This document shows, in pieces, positions 1 to 11,530 of a stretch of DNA of 64,000 nucleotides; positions within the stretch are counted from its first letter, which is position 1, and each line of letters opens with the position of its first letter. A program made the position numbers and the translations under genes. The stretch is from Coniochaeta sp. PMI_546 (lineage: Eukaryota; Ascomycota; Sordariomycetes; Coniochaetales; Coniochaetaceae), in the NCBI GenBank assembly GCA_021432605.1, contig MU271158.1, positions 248,001 through 312,000 on the forward strand, given 5' to 3'. The notes beneath the pieces were generated by a model. It worked only from the letters and a program-made list of their open reading frames with translations. It was not told the DNA's origin and ran no database searches.

Positions 1-1374
1 CACCTCGCTACGTCACAGAACGCGACCACTGCCCGTTATCACAGTCCGAAATCGAGTCGAGTGGATTCTTACCCGACGAATTACCCTTGGAGTTACTGCC
101 AGATCCCTACTACAGGCCGTGGGAGTTACTCATCAAGAACTTGCCCACACTTCTCAGAGAAAAGACCATCAGAGCCCGGGTGCACGAGTTACCAGTACTG
201 AGCGTCAGTCACTTGAAAACAACTTCGGAATGGCGCAGAGCATACGTTATCCTCAGTTTTCTCGCTCATGGGTACATATGGGGCGGTGATCATGCCTCTG
301 AGGTGAGTTGCATTGTCCTCCGAAGGATCATTTGGACCCTTATGTTGTGGTACATGCTCACTCTTGGCTCAGGTCCTCCCTCCGTCAATCACAGTGCCTC
401 TCCTCCAGGTCTCGGGTCACCTGGAGCTACCGCCTGTCGCGACATATGCTTCTACCTGTCTCTGGAACTTCCGCAGTTCCAGTAACGACCTCACCCGTCT
501 TGAATCACTCAAAGCCCTGCACACATTCACGGGAACCGAGGATGAGTCCTGGTTTTACACAGTGTCCGTTGCGATGGAAGCACGAGGAGCACATATCATT
601 CATACAATGCTGCATGCGCTGAAAGCCGTCAAGAGGAGAGACTATAGCACCATCACACGCTCGCTCGAAGAGATGAGTACCTGTATACGGCAGATTCACT
701 CGCTGCTCGGACGTATGTACGAGAAGTGTAACCCGATGGTGTTTTACTACCAGATACGCCCCTTTCTGGCCGGCAGCAAGAACATGGCCGCAGCCGGGCT
801 GCCACGGGGTGTCTTCTATGATGAGGGTGACGGTTACGGCCAGTGGCTCCAGCTCAGAGGCGGAAGTAACGGGCAGAGCTCGCTTATCCAGTTTCTGGAT
901 ATTGTCCTTGGTGTCGAACATACATCCAGCGGAAACAGTTCCCCAGACGCGAAGATGGGCGCTAGAGAGCCAACCTTCCACCAGGAGGTGAGATCATACA
1001 TGCCCGCTGCACACCGGCAGTTTCTCGAGGATGTTGCTCGGATGGGCAGTATCCGCAACCTGGCCAGTCTTCCGGGTAATGAGCCAGAGCAAGGACGATT
1101 ACGAGCAGCATTCCAGGCTGCGACGAACGCCCTGACCGAGTTCCGGAACAAGCATCTCGAGATCGTTACGAGATATATCATCATCCCTTCCAGGCAGCCG
1201 CCTTTAGATCGAAGCAACATCCATGTCAGTCTTGCCGGAGCTCTCGTTGATCAATCGCTTGATCACAAGGAGAAGGGAGAACTTACGGGAACCGGCGGTA
1301 CAGCACTATTGCCGTTCTTGAAGCAGGTCCGGGATGAGACATACCAGGCAAGGAGTATAGGCACCTGTACGTGA
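1..1374 (+). CDS. Indoleamine 2,3-dioxygenase (5' end cut by window)
   Basis: Haem dioxygenase opening the indole ring of tryptophan to N-formylkynurenine, the first step of the kynurenine/NAD route in the cytosol. The frame is already open at base 3, so the start lies upstream. Exon A runs to 302, a 70 bp GTGAGT...CTCAG intron covers 303-372, and exon B runs 373-1374. Family marks in order: YRPWE near the visible start, EWRRAYVILSFLAHGYIWGG, LPPSITVPLLQVS right after the splice, the GGSNGQSS loop, FRNKHLEIVTRYI containing the expected proximal haem-ligand histidine, and the C-terminal GTGGT motif. All catalytic landmarks downstream of the cut are intact. Fungi often carry two or three IDO paralogues; which one this is cannot be told here. 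The family call is secure. Confidence 0.93.
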
Positions 1375-2369
1375 ACGCTAGCGACCTCGAATATATGACG
1401 CCAGTGAAAAGCTGTTGACGAGTTGATGACAAGTCGGTTAGACAGCAAGCGTTCTTAGATATAGACAACTAATTCACATCCCATTTGAAATAGATCGTCC
1501 GTCATCATCATCCGTGAACAAAGGTAGCTGCTCTGCTCGCCGAATTGTGGTTTTGGTGGACGATGCTGTCGGCCGGTGCGACGTTCCGCATGCATCAATC
1601 GGCAAAACTTCAACTTCCTCATTTGGAAGCGTTCCGTCGACTGAGTGATATATATCCATTCGATTCGTGTTATTCAGGCGGCATGAAGATGTGGATGAGA
1701 TGATTCGGCGGTGGACTTGCTGTTTGACTCCGTTTGTGAGTTGAGGTTGAGGTTGCCTAGGCATGGGTTCATGAGTGCCTGATTGCAGCAGATTGTCTGC
1801 TCGTTGTAGCGCTCGATAAAGTCCTAGGTCTACAGGGTACCACAAGTTTGCCTGCTGGGTAAATACCTAGGTACCCTACAGGTGCCCGCGCAGAACCCCA
1901 AGAGTTCAGTTCAGTTGTAGTACCAAGGTGGGACCGTGGGAGAACAATGGCATTATTCTAGTGATGGGTGGACATATCAATCTCCCAGAAACCGGGAAGC
2001 CATGCAAGCAGCTAGGACTTGCCATTGGATTAAGGTTTGGTGGTGGTGCACTCTGCAGGAGCGATGACGTTGAAAGTGACGTGGTCGTCCCTAGTCACCA
2101 CCTTTACAGCAAATTAGCGTGCACTTGGCACACACACTCACACACACACACACACACACACTCGCCACGATCGAGCCCAGAGCCCTCATATATGGCCAAC
2201 TGTGGCTTGAAAGTGGGAAGGAAGCCGCCGTCTTCTTCAAGATGGAACGATTAACAACGACATAGGCATAATCTCACGTCGATTCTATTCTCATTTTTAG
2301 CCCAGTGTCAGGCTCATTCCCCCCGATATCTTCAGATATCTTCCATCACCCTCTAACAATATTCCCAAC
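1375..2369. other. Intergenic, with CA microsatellite and GGTACC motifs
   Basis: No convincing gene. It holds a CCTAGGTACC element at 1866-1875, a GGTACC nearby at about 1836-1841 and a CA-dinucleotide run (separate entry). It presumably contains the 3' end of the dioxygenase transcript and the promoter of the esterase. A 123-codon open frame on the minus strand (1474-1845) has no recognisable features. Confidence 0.5.
2129..2162. repeat. (CA)n microsatellite
   Basis: About 34 bp of nearly pure CA dinucleotides with one interruption (CT), in the upstream region of the esterase gene, about 210 bp before its ATG. Likely length-polymorphic between strains. Confidence 0.9.
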
Positions 2370-4205
2370 ATGAGTGACTCGAACGTGGCATCTGACACCG
2401 AGACCCCAAGTCCGTCCACCAAGATGAAGAGAGTCCTCCTACTCTGCTTCATTCACGGATTCAAGGGCAACGACGACACCTTCCAAAACTTTCCTGAGGA
2501 TCTCAGAAAGACCATCTCCAATAACCTAGACGATGAACACATCGAGTCCGTCATATACCCCAAGTATGAGACTAAAGGCGAGCTTGCACAGAGTACCGAA
2601 GCCTTTCTCGGATGGTATGCCTCTATTTCCTTTCTCCTCCCCAACATCCCCAACTAACCACCACACAGGCTAAAAGAGCGCGTGATGGACGTCCGAAAGT
2701 CTCACCTCGCCAAGCCGTGGCCACCAAACGACCGCAGCGTCGGCATCATCCTCGTCGCCCACTCAATGGGCGGCTTCGTAGCGGTCGACACGCTCTTCCG
2801 GATCCTCAACGACCGCGCAGCAAGCGACGCCCTGTCGAGCACCATGTTCCCCCTGATCCAGGGCATCCTCACCTTCGACACGCCGTTCAACGGCCTCGCA
2901 CGCTCTATGTTCGTCTACGGCGCGTTCTCCAACTACTCCAAGGTCAGCAATGTCTTCAACGTCATGACGGCTGTGGCTGCCGCCGCACCCGCGAGCATCG
3001 CCAAGCTCGGACTCAAGCAGAGCGCTAGACGGGCCGCCGCCGGTGTGTCGCGGACGAAGTCGTCCAATCCTGCCTTCGCGACTTGGCAGCTTGTGGCCGT
3101 ACGTACGGGCACCGTGGGCGCCATCGCAGCCGGCGGCGTAGCAGCCTACATGCACCGGAAACAGATCATCGAGGGCCTGAGCAGCATGCGCAACCTGAAC
3201 AAGGAATCCGTCGTGCAGGGCTACCAGTCCAGCGCCGACGCTCTGGGCCAGGGCCTGGCGTACATCAACCGCGGCAACGTGGGCAAGTCCTTCGCCTGGC
3301 TGTCGGAGCACTTCACCTTCGTCGGCGCGCTACTGAAGCAGAACGAGCTCAACCGACGGCTGGAGCGCATGGCCTCCCTCAGGGGAGTGGGCATCGCCGA
3401 CCTGTACGCCTCGATGGGCGAGAACGGGTACTGGTCCGGCGGCTACTTCGTGCCCGAGAGGACCTTCTGCGCCGTCCCGGCCAGGGACCAGCCGGCCGCG
3501 GGGCTGTTCTCGCGACAGGTGATTGAGGATGCCGACGACGAGATCCAGGCGCACATGAGCATCTTTAAGCCGGATAAGAACAGGAACTACGAGGTCATGA
3601 CGAGTGAGGCCGCTAGGCTGGCTGTCAAGTGGTTCAAGGACGAGACGGAGCTGTGGGACGATCCCAAGTTTGCGCTGGCGCCGAGTGAGCCGTCTGAGGA
3701 GGAAGTTGTTGCCAAGGCAGTGGAGGGAGAAGAAGATAAATTGAATCTGGAGAAGGTGGCTGAAGAGGCGGTTGATTCTCAGTCTGGTGCAGACTCGGTT
3801 GACGATGTGTCAACACCTGACGAGTCGCCCATCGATATCGCGGCCGCAGCGTCACTGGTACCGCTTCCTGACGACATCGAGGACGAGATCGCAGCGGGCG
3901 ACGGCAAGGAGAAGTCGGCAGCGGAGAAGCAGGCGTACATGCGGTACCTGTTCGGAGTCGCGCAGCAGACGGGCACGAACCTCAAGTCCTACCTACCCAG
4001 CAAGCTTCCTACTATGGACCAGATGTCCATGCCTAAGGTTTCGATGCCGGTCTCGATGCCTAATGTCAGCATGCCGAGCGTGTCTATGCCTGGCGTCAGT
4101 CTGTTCTCGAAGAAATCGACTGCAGCGTCGGGTGAGTCGGTTCAAGAGCAGATAGTTGAGAAGAAGGAGGTTGAGCCGGGGGTGGAGGGGAAAGGAGATG
4201 CTTGA
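2370..4205 (+). CDS. DUF676-type alpha/beta-hydrolase (putative lipase/esterase) with SMP-repeat tail
   Basis: Two exons, 2370-2614 and 2669-4205, joined across a 54 bp intron, give 593 residues. The N-terminal half is an alpha/beta-hydrolase: an oxyanion-type FIHGFKGND near residue 30 and the nucleophile elbow AHSMGG with Ser114, followed by a DTPFNGL motif typical of DUF676 serine esterases. A Gly/Ala-rich hydrophobic stretch (VGAIAAGGVAAY, about residue 230) could touch a membrane. The C-terminal third is acidic, then ends in tandem SMPxV-type units (bases about 4024-4105) and a basic tail. Substrate is unknown; relatives include yeast Rog1-like lipases. The hydrolase fold is well supported, and the role of the tail is open. 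Confidence 0.8.
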
Positions 4206-5004
4206 GTCGAAGCAGCCCTCGAGTCTGGGTAAGAGTGTAAACCAGTTGGCGTTCCCTTCCATTGTATCATTTTATTCTTGAATTGTATGAGTCAAACCAA
4301 ACCCAATGTTAGTGCAGAATACAGGGCCAGGAGGACGGCCACATGTAGTCTAAGGTCTGTCACGGAATTGCCGTGGAAGTCTGTTCAACATCTGACCCTG
4401 CGTTTGCAATTCAAACAAAGCTATGAATGGTTGGGGCTGTCTTATCATCAAGTTCGTGTCCTTGTTTCTTGACTTCGCCGAGCGAACAGACTGTGAAACT
4501 TATCTGCTCTCTTGTCCCGTCTTACTACACATTGGACCTTTCATGGTCATTACAACACCTGCGGTCTCCACATTTCCTCATTGGGGCTACGACTGCGATT
4601 TCCTCTTCTGGCCTACGATTGCGATTAGCGCTCCGAATTGGAAGTTTAATTCTTAAACCCTGGTCTAAGTCCAGGTCCGAACCTCAGGGGCCCCCGGCCG
4701 ACCTCCAACTCGACCGCCATAGGCCATTATGAAGAAGACCAATATCAGTCAACGGTCAAAACAAGCGATAGGTCCACGCCGGAAGTGAAGTTCCATGTCC
4801 CTTGTGCTGACGTGCTATTGAACTTGACGGGGCTAGTTCCAATGGTTGAGGTCAAATCCGACTGATATACGAGAGCTACCGTTCCCACTTGTGTATAAAG
4901 TAGTACCAACCACCTCAAAGGTGCAATGGCATATCAAAAATCTCTTCGTTCTCATGCCTGATACCATACCGGACCGTCACCACCAGTTTCACAAGCTATC
5001 CGCC
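4206..5004. other. Intergenic, promoter of MFS gene
   Basis: No gene seen. Contains the esterase 3' region and the MFS promoter with a TATAAA element (separate entry). Confidence 0.5.
4894..4899 (+). promoter_or_regulatory. Possible TATA box of the MFS gene
   Basis: TATAAA 106 bp before the preferred MFS start codon at 5005 and 55 bp before an alternative in-frame ATG at 4954. If transcription begins 30-40 bp downstream of this box, both ATGs would be included. Confidence 0.4.
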
Positions 5005-6811
5005 ATGTCTTCATCAGAGGCGACGGAGATAGAAACCAAACCCGGATCTTCGATCGAGGAAACGACCCAAAAACAGTTGCCTCAGGATGAGAATAACTCG
5101 AAGTACGTGGCCGAGAAGAAGGACCTGAGGTTCTGGCTCATCGTTGCCAGCCTTGGCATCACGGCTCTACTGGCGGGCATCGACGGAACCATCATCAGCA
5201 CGACGCTACCCAGCATCTCAGCCGCTCTTGGAGGGGGAGAGGAATACGTCTGGGTGTCTGGATCCTACTTCTTGGCGACGTAAGTTAGACTTTGTTCAAC
5301 ATCTTCAATCTTTTCCCCTCACGCCTCTGACAGCTCTTTCTCTGAAGACCGGGCCACTGGAGCTAACACATATTGTCACGCTAAGGACGGCTCTACAACC
5401 GCTCTTCGGCCAGTTCGCCGACATATTCGGTCGGCGAAACTTGCTCATTGTGTCGATCGTCGTCTTCATCCTCGGCAGCGGGGTATGCGGAGGAGCGTCG
5501 AGCATGGACATGCTCATTGCGGGCCGGACAGTGCAGGGCATCGGCGGTGCGGGTATCACCCTGCTCGTGGAGCTCATCATCTGCGATCTCGTACCTCTGC
5601 GTGAGAGGGGCCAGTACACCTCCATCATATACAGCGTGAGCACGGTGGGCTCCGTCTTGGGCCCCTGGATGGGTGGTGAGCTCGTCGATAAAGCGTCGTG
5701 GCGCTGGGTCTTCTATATCAACCTGCCCATCGGGGGCGCGGCCTTGGCCATCGTCGTGCTAGTCCTCCGCGTCAACCATCACCGCTTGGGCTTGGAGGAG
5801 TCGGTGCGTCGGGTCGACTTCATCGGTAACCTCCTGTTTCTCGGTGGGACCATAGGCATCATGTTTGGGCTCATATATGGTGGTGTCAAGTATCCTTGGA
5901 GCGCGTGGCAGATCATTGTCCCGCTGGTATTGGGGATGGTCGGCCTAGTTGCCTTCGGATTCTTTGAGGCTTCATCGTATTGCTTGGAACCAGCCATCCC
6001 TCGGCAGATTGTTGGCAACAGGACGTCCGTCGCCGCCCTGATCATCTCTTTTCTGCATTCGTCTCTCCTAGTGTGGGTCACGTACTTCGTCTCGGTCTAC
6101 TTCCAGGTTGCCAAAGGTCACTCGGCGTCCCGGACGGGTGTGGATCTTCTGCCGAACACTTTCGGCTTCATGTTTGCCGCAATCGTTGCCGGAGTCATGC
6201 TCACCAAGTTCGGACGCTACCGGCCGTGGCATTTTGGCGGTCAGGCCATCATGGCCATCGGTATGGGTCTATACTCGCTTCTAGATGAGACAACTCCCAC
6301 TTATGGCTGGGTTCTGCTGGTCTTCTTCTTCGCTGCTGGCTGTGGGTTCGTCATGCCATCTCTGCTGCCGGCCCTGCAGGCGGATCTGACGGATCTGGAC
6401 ACCGCAGCCGCGACAGCCGCCATCACCATTGCCCGGAGTTTCGGCTTCGTCATCGGCGCCTTCATCCCCGGCATCATATTCAACAATGTGTTTGACAGGT
6501 TCGCCGACCGCATCCAGGACGACCCGACCCGGGCGTCACTCGTCGGGGGCCAGGCGTTTGCACACGCTACTCAGCCGTTCATCGACTCCCTTGGCGGCGA
6601 GACCCGAAGTCAGGTCATTTCCGCCTATGTCGAGTCTCTCAGATACGTGTGGTACGCTGCTATTGCCGTTGCTTTAGCCGGATTCCTGTGTGTTTTCGTG
6701 GAACGAGAGATTGATCTACGCACAACGCTCGACACGACTTTCGGTATGACTGAGAGAGAAAAAGAATTTGGGGAGGGCGTTGAATCTGGCGAGAGTTCGA
6801 AAGCTAGCTGA
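5005..6811 (+). CDS. MFS transporter, DHA2-type (14-TM) drug/metabolite exporter
   Basis: Exons 5005-5279 and 5386-6811 join across a 106 bp GTAAGT...AAG intron to give 566 residues. Plasma-membrane or vacuolar proton antiporter by family. Visible signatures: motif A GQFADIFGRRN between helices 2 and 3, RTVQGIGGAG in helix 4, and the antiporter motif C GSVLGPWMGG in helix 5. The first helix holds LLAGIDGTIISTTLP, the D1-type motif. Many hydrophobic segments follow up to about residue 520, fitting 14 helices. ATG 5005 (context GCCATGT) is preferred; an in-frame ATG at 4954 would add 17 residues. It converges on a Zn2Cys6 regulator whose 3' end is 233 bp away, so the pair may be co-regulated. 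Substrate cannot be read from sequence. Confidence 0.92.
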
Positions 6812-7044
6812 TCTCTGCGGGTAAAGGGGTTGTGTTGGGTGGAAGAGCTGTTATGGCTTGTACTGCGATGAAGCATCCACGGTGAGGATTGCTTTTAAAT
6901 CTCTGGACGGGTCCGGGAGAAAATAATGAGACACAGGACTAGGACACAGACGTGGCTTCCGTCCTTGTTTCTTCTGCTTCTTTCATTTTAGTCGGGGGAT
7001 ACGTGCTTAATAGACCTCATCTGCCACCACGGTGCACCAAGATC

Positions 7045-8980
7045 TCATTCAATATCTTCTCCTTGAGGCTTCAGGGCATAACCCGAGCATTTACTTTCAG
7101 CTCCGGCAGCCGCTGGCAGATAGTCCAACCACTCCGCCATACCTGTCACATGCTCCAACGCGCCCATTTGGAGCGAGGCATGTGTGATGCCGATGTGTTT
7201 CGCAATCAGATCAAAGAGGATCTGGGCATTCTTTCGGAGAGGATGGCCAGAACCCTCAACACACCCGGCCACCCACAGCGGCATTAGAATCATGTAGCCG
7301 CCATCCAAGCCTAGTCGTTCATCCGTAGATCGGGGGCCGAGTCCAAGAGAGAACGGAACGCTCGCGCAGATATCACTGGCCATCTGGTTCATGATGCGCC
7401 GCACCGCCCAGCAAGTGGTCCGCAGCATAGCCGTTCCCGTCGCGTTGGTCGAGACGTCGTGTTTCAGGGCGTCGAGAAGGATTTCCCCAAGCAGTACACG
7501 CCCGATACGATACAGCGACCAGCCATGAATCGCGTGGCTACTCTCGTAGACGGAGTAGCTTGCGGTATATGGCCGGACGTTGCCGCAACGTGTCTCAATA
7601 ACGGCGTTGCTGTCGTCCAGGTAGACAGTATGACAGTCGAAACCCACAGGCCGAGTGTTCACCCATTTGGATAGCTTCAGCTCGAGACTGTCCACCGATG
7701 CAAGTATACTCCCCGTTTCACTTATACAACCATTGCTAATAGCAGCTCGGAGATTAGCGATCTCAGCCGCGATCGTAAATATAAGGCTTCCATGAGCAAC
7801 ACATGCAGGTTCTCGTTCCATCCCATGGCGCGAATAGTCAAAGAAGACCTGCGGCACAAGTGTCTTGTACAAGATGCTAGTCGTGAGCTGCGTTCAATTG
7901 TGTCAGCTGGGAAGTTGAGCCGGCACACGAACACTTGAGATGTGACATACCATCATTCCCCGAGCTTCTAGGAACAGTTGATAAGCGACAGGCCTGTCGA
8001 GTTGTTCATGACCGCGGAGACTGATCAGACTGGCTGCGCCAGAGGCATGGTTGGTCCATGTCTTCATGGATGAGACGCCACATCCAGTGAGGATCTATCA
8101 ATGCTCATTAGCCCAATCCGTGCCCATTACTCGGGCGGGATGAAGACTCTCTCCGGGGTAATACCTCAAAAAAGGACATCAATATCACTACTGCCAGTGT
8201 AGAGTCCGATCTGGCCGTCTCCGGCCCCGACAGCGAGTGATTGGCAAGCTGAAGAGCCGCACCGTACTCGTCATAGGCCTGGTGTCCGAGGGACGGCGAG
8301 CGGCGCGCAAACGAGAGCATAGCCAGTCCGAACGCCGAGGTTATGCTGTGTAGGTCGGGCGGGAGGGCCTTCCACGTCGCGAAATGCATAGCAACCGATT
8401 GCCACCAGAACTCCTGGCGAAAGAAGCTAACCCCTTCGTTTGCTCCGATCCGCACTGAAACCATGGGACCTAGACTTAGCATGAGTTCTCCGGCATTTGG
8501 CTGCTTAGCTTGTGATCTCTCGGCTCGTGGCTGCCGTCCTTGGCTCCTTAGCTGTGTAATGTCCGCCATGCGCCACCCTTTGACTTTATTTTCCGAATCG
8601 CTTCGCGGCTTGACCTCGGACTCCATGCCCCTGACTTCGGTGGCGCCGTCGTCGGCAGCCGCAGTCTCACAGGCAATTACATCCGCTCCTCGCTTCGTTG
8701 CAGCGCGCCGTAATATCCGCCCGTTCTCGTCCCGAAATATGACAGCCCCAAGTTCGCGATAGCCGGGACAACGGCGCCCAGACTGCGCACAACGTTCGCA
8801 GTTCGGTCGTCCTCCATCGCACTGTTTCATGTAACGCGGTTGTTTGTCAGGTGTTCACGTCAATGTACTAGGAGGGGACGCGCTGCTGCAAAAGTCAGCA
8901 TGCTGACAGTTAAGACGCACCTTGACTTTTCTGCCGCGACAAGACTCGCAGCCCTTGCTTGGGGCTCCGTAATAGGGCAT
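7045..8980 (-). CDS. Zn2Cys6 fungal transcription factor
   Basis: Four exons on the minus strand: 8980-8921, 8821-8165, 8094-7951 and 7887-7045, with introns of 99, 70 and 63 bp, giving 567 residues. The zinc cluster is complete only after splicing: Cys11, 14, 21, 28, 31 and 38 in canonical C-x2-C-x6-C-x6-C-x2-C-x6-C spacing, with RKVKCDGGRPNC across the first junction. The linker to about residue 110 is polar. The rest is the helical middle homology region of the fungal_trans_2/DUF3468 kind (WTNHASGAASLISLRG). Nuclear DNA-binding regulator by family. It sits tail to tail with the MFS gene, a common layout for local exporter control, although the target is an inference. Confidence 0.92.
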
Positions 8981-9920
8981 CCTCCGCTCACGAGCATCTG
9001 ATGTTCATCCATTAGCTAGATGATACATGCATCTATCACCATGTCGCAAGCGAAAAATTCCACGGAGCGCATTTTCATAATTGTTAAAGTGTATTGCGCG
9101 CGACCTCAAGAACAAGAGCGGGCAGGTGAGCGAAGCTGAATGTGAGTCGGCTGACGTGAGATGAGATGATCCAAGCGCAGTTGGTGGCTTGGGAGCTGCT
9201 AGTGGCCCAACCAGGGACATTAGAGAGAGCGCTATTGCTTGGCGTTCTATGCTCTGGTCGACTTTGCCCAATGCCTGTTTTGTTCGCACCGAAAGGGGGC
9301 CTTTCTTATGCGGTTAGAGATTTCGGCTTGCTTCGAAGCATATGTCTCTTCTAGGAGCTCTTCCAAATGAGTTATTATACGTGGGCCTGAACTATATAAC
9401 ACGATTGGGCCCTGAGCATGGTCTTGAAGGAATGTTAGTGTGGAACAAATCGAGAGACAACGATGTATAACGTGCGTTGCTGACAACATCCGACTAACTT
9501 AGGTTCTGTACGGCTTGCCAACAGGCACCCTTCGCTGCCGCCAGCCGCCTTCAGCCCTTTAGGCTTGTCATACCTATGATTACTACGGAGAACCGCCTAC
9601 CACTCCCCATAGCCGTCTTGCAGGCTATAAAACAAGTCTCTCTTTTTCCAATTTGACTCCCTCCCCTTTAGTCAGGGGCTAGGCAATGGTCTCATGCTTG
9701 GCCATTGTGAGGGCTCGTGTATGGTGAGGTGGGCGATACGATGAGCGTGACGGCTTTAAGCTATGCGACTGCTTGCGTGTAGGTGACTGAGATCGACTGT
9801 AGGTCTGTAGGTGATTGTGGTTGTGTATGGTGATAGTATCGATGGATTGTCTGTTGCAGCAGGCTGGCCATATATGCTCGACTGGTACCTGGGATTTCAA
9901 CGGGCTCGAATATCCAGCCA
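8981..9920. other. Intergenic between two minus-strand genes
   Basis: No gene recognised. Contains the promoter of the Zn2Cys6 gene; a TATATAA at about 9392 is too far from its ATG (over 400 bp) to assign with confidence. GGTACC occurs at about 9885. Confidence 0.4.
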
Positions 9921-10367
9921 TCAAATAATTGCTTGTCTTTTTGCTCTCCAGTTTTCGCATGGATGTATAAAAGACTTCTCCCGTCTGAGCAATTGACGCC
10001 TGTACCAAATGATGTACCGAGCCGCCCACACTTCATATGCCAGCCAGTAGGACATGAAGGCTGGCATATTCCAGATAACATCCAATACCCAGCAGCAGAA
10101 GTCCGCCCAGTCATCTATCCAAGTTCGTAGATCCCGAGCATACCGAGAGTATGGTTCGACTAGGCAGCTGATGGCAACGGCTAGAATGAAAGAAATAAAA
10201 GCGCCAAATGGCATTGCTGCAACCAGTGTGCCAATATTCACTTTCCCATCAGTTGGCTCGTCAAAGGTTTGTCCCACCCGGAAGAGTACAACCCCCATAC
10301 CAGCCATCAGGAAAAAGCAGGCTGATTCCATCACACGAGTGTAGAACGGTCTGTTGGTAGACGACAT
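9921..10367 (-). CDS. Small hypothetical membrane protein (148 aa)
   Basis: Single open frame of 148 residues. Three hydrophobic segments are visible: about residues 14-32 (ACFFLMAGMGVVLF), 46-69 (VAAMPFGAFISFILAVAISC) and 88-106 (CCWVLDVIWNMPAFMSYWLA). The C-terminus is basic (WYRRQLLRREK). Aromatic-rich, regularly spaced helices favour a real membrane protein over a chance frame, but no family is recognised and no homologue can be checked here. It has no intron and its own flanking space, and it is not obviously linked to either neighbour. Confidence 0.5.
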   Translation of the reverse strand: MSSTNRPFYTRVMESACFFLMAGMGVVLFRVGQTFDEPTDGKVNIGTLVAAMPFGAFISFILAVAISCLVEPYSRYARDLRTWIDDWADFCCWVLDVIWNMPAFMSYWLAYEVWAARYIIWYRRQLLRREKSFIHPCENWRAKRQAII

Positions 10368-11530
10368 CCTGATATAGAAAATCTCAGCAGCGATACTGCT
10401 TATGAATGATTTAGAAATCAGGTCGCGACAGGCTTTGTGGACTATCTTCCTGGAGGCTTGTCAGCGATTCCTTGAGTGATCAGCGAGTTGCCTTACAATC
10501 AGGACAAGTCGCGCGAGTAGCCTTGAACGGTGATCTTGCGCGGTGGTCTTGTGGGCTGCAATGGAATCCCTTGGAGAGTGGTTCTGCGTGGATATCTCTT
10601 GAACGGCGGTGTGAAATCAAGGAGGAAGTTGTCGTGGGCAGACGGTTCGTGGGCTTTTATGCCCTAAAGGCAACCCGTGGAGTACGGAGACAGCGATTAG
10701 AGTTGACTTGCCAGATATCACTCAGCGACCGCGTAAGGTTTGAAAATGTTTGCACTTTCTTGTTACTGGCAAGGTTGTGACTCAACGTGGTAACTAATAC
10801 GCGATTGGGTTTATCCTACCTTGCTGCCCATTATATAAAGTTCTTCCCGGGCATCGTCAACTAAGGAGGTTCTTTGTTCGACCCAATGATTAATCACAAG
10901 CTAGAGAAGGGTATTTTGTGAGCATAATCATCGATCTTTGAACAAGTCTTTCTGAGTGTCCCTTCCGTCTTCCCCTTCGGGCCAACAATCCGTCCGTTGT
11001 CCAGATATTCCAACATGTTAACTTGGTGGAAAGACTTGTCAGCACACAACGACCACACAATCCCAATGATTAGACGAGGAATTCCAGACCAGAAAACTAC
11101 ATAATGATCAACGCCAATTGAGCTGTCGCAGAGATGAAGAGGCCCGCTAGCACAGACAATGATACGCTATTTTACAAGAGATGGCATCAGCATGCATACT
11201 GTGACTCAGTATCTCCATACGATACAGTATGAAGTAAGTTGGCGACGCAGAAAAATCAGGCACCATAGGCAGGACTGATGTGTATTCCCCCCCTTTTCCA
11301 CGCACTTGGCCCAAAAGAGGTTGTGATGCCTAGAACCCCTGTACCAACAAACAACCACTAGCACCTTGGTGGGGGCCGCCAACGTCCCAGCGGGACATAT
11401 ATAGCTCCAACGAGACGATTCCAACCACGCTTGTCTCATCCAGTTTCTCAGGGGAGCCCAACCTGTAGACTACAGTTCTCTTACTGAACACCGTTCAACT
11501 CTGAAAGAAAGAGAGAGAAAGGTTATCACC
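10368..11530. other. Intergenic, divergent promoter region
   Basis: Lies between two divergently transcribed genes. A symmetrical TATATAA occurs at about 10834, and a TATATA at 11398-11403 sits 128 bp before the plus-strand gene. No coding sequence is recognised; the 102-codon frame at 10472-10780 has no features. Confidence 0.4.
11398..11403 (+). promoter_or_regulatory. Possible TATA box of the 11531 gene
   Basis: TATATA placed 128 bp before the ATG at 11531, followed by a GA-rich leader ending AGAGAGAAAGG just before the start. Position is plausible for a fungal core promoter. Confidence 0.35.

Noticed and set aside
1474-1845. 123-codon minus-strand frame after the dioxygenase
   Set aside because: No recognisable domain, poor start context and AT-richer composition than real genes here.
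4423-4732. Two overlapping plus-strand frames of 77 and 101 codons upstream of the MFS gene
   Set aside because: Cys/Ser-rich random-looking translations that disagree in frame; they lie between the esterase 3' end and the MFS promoter.
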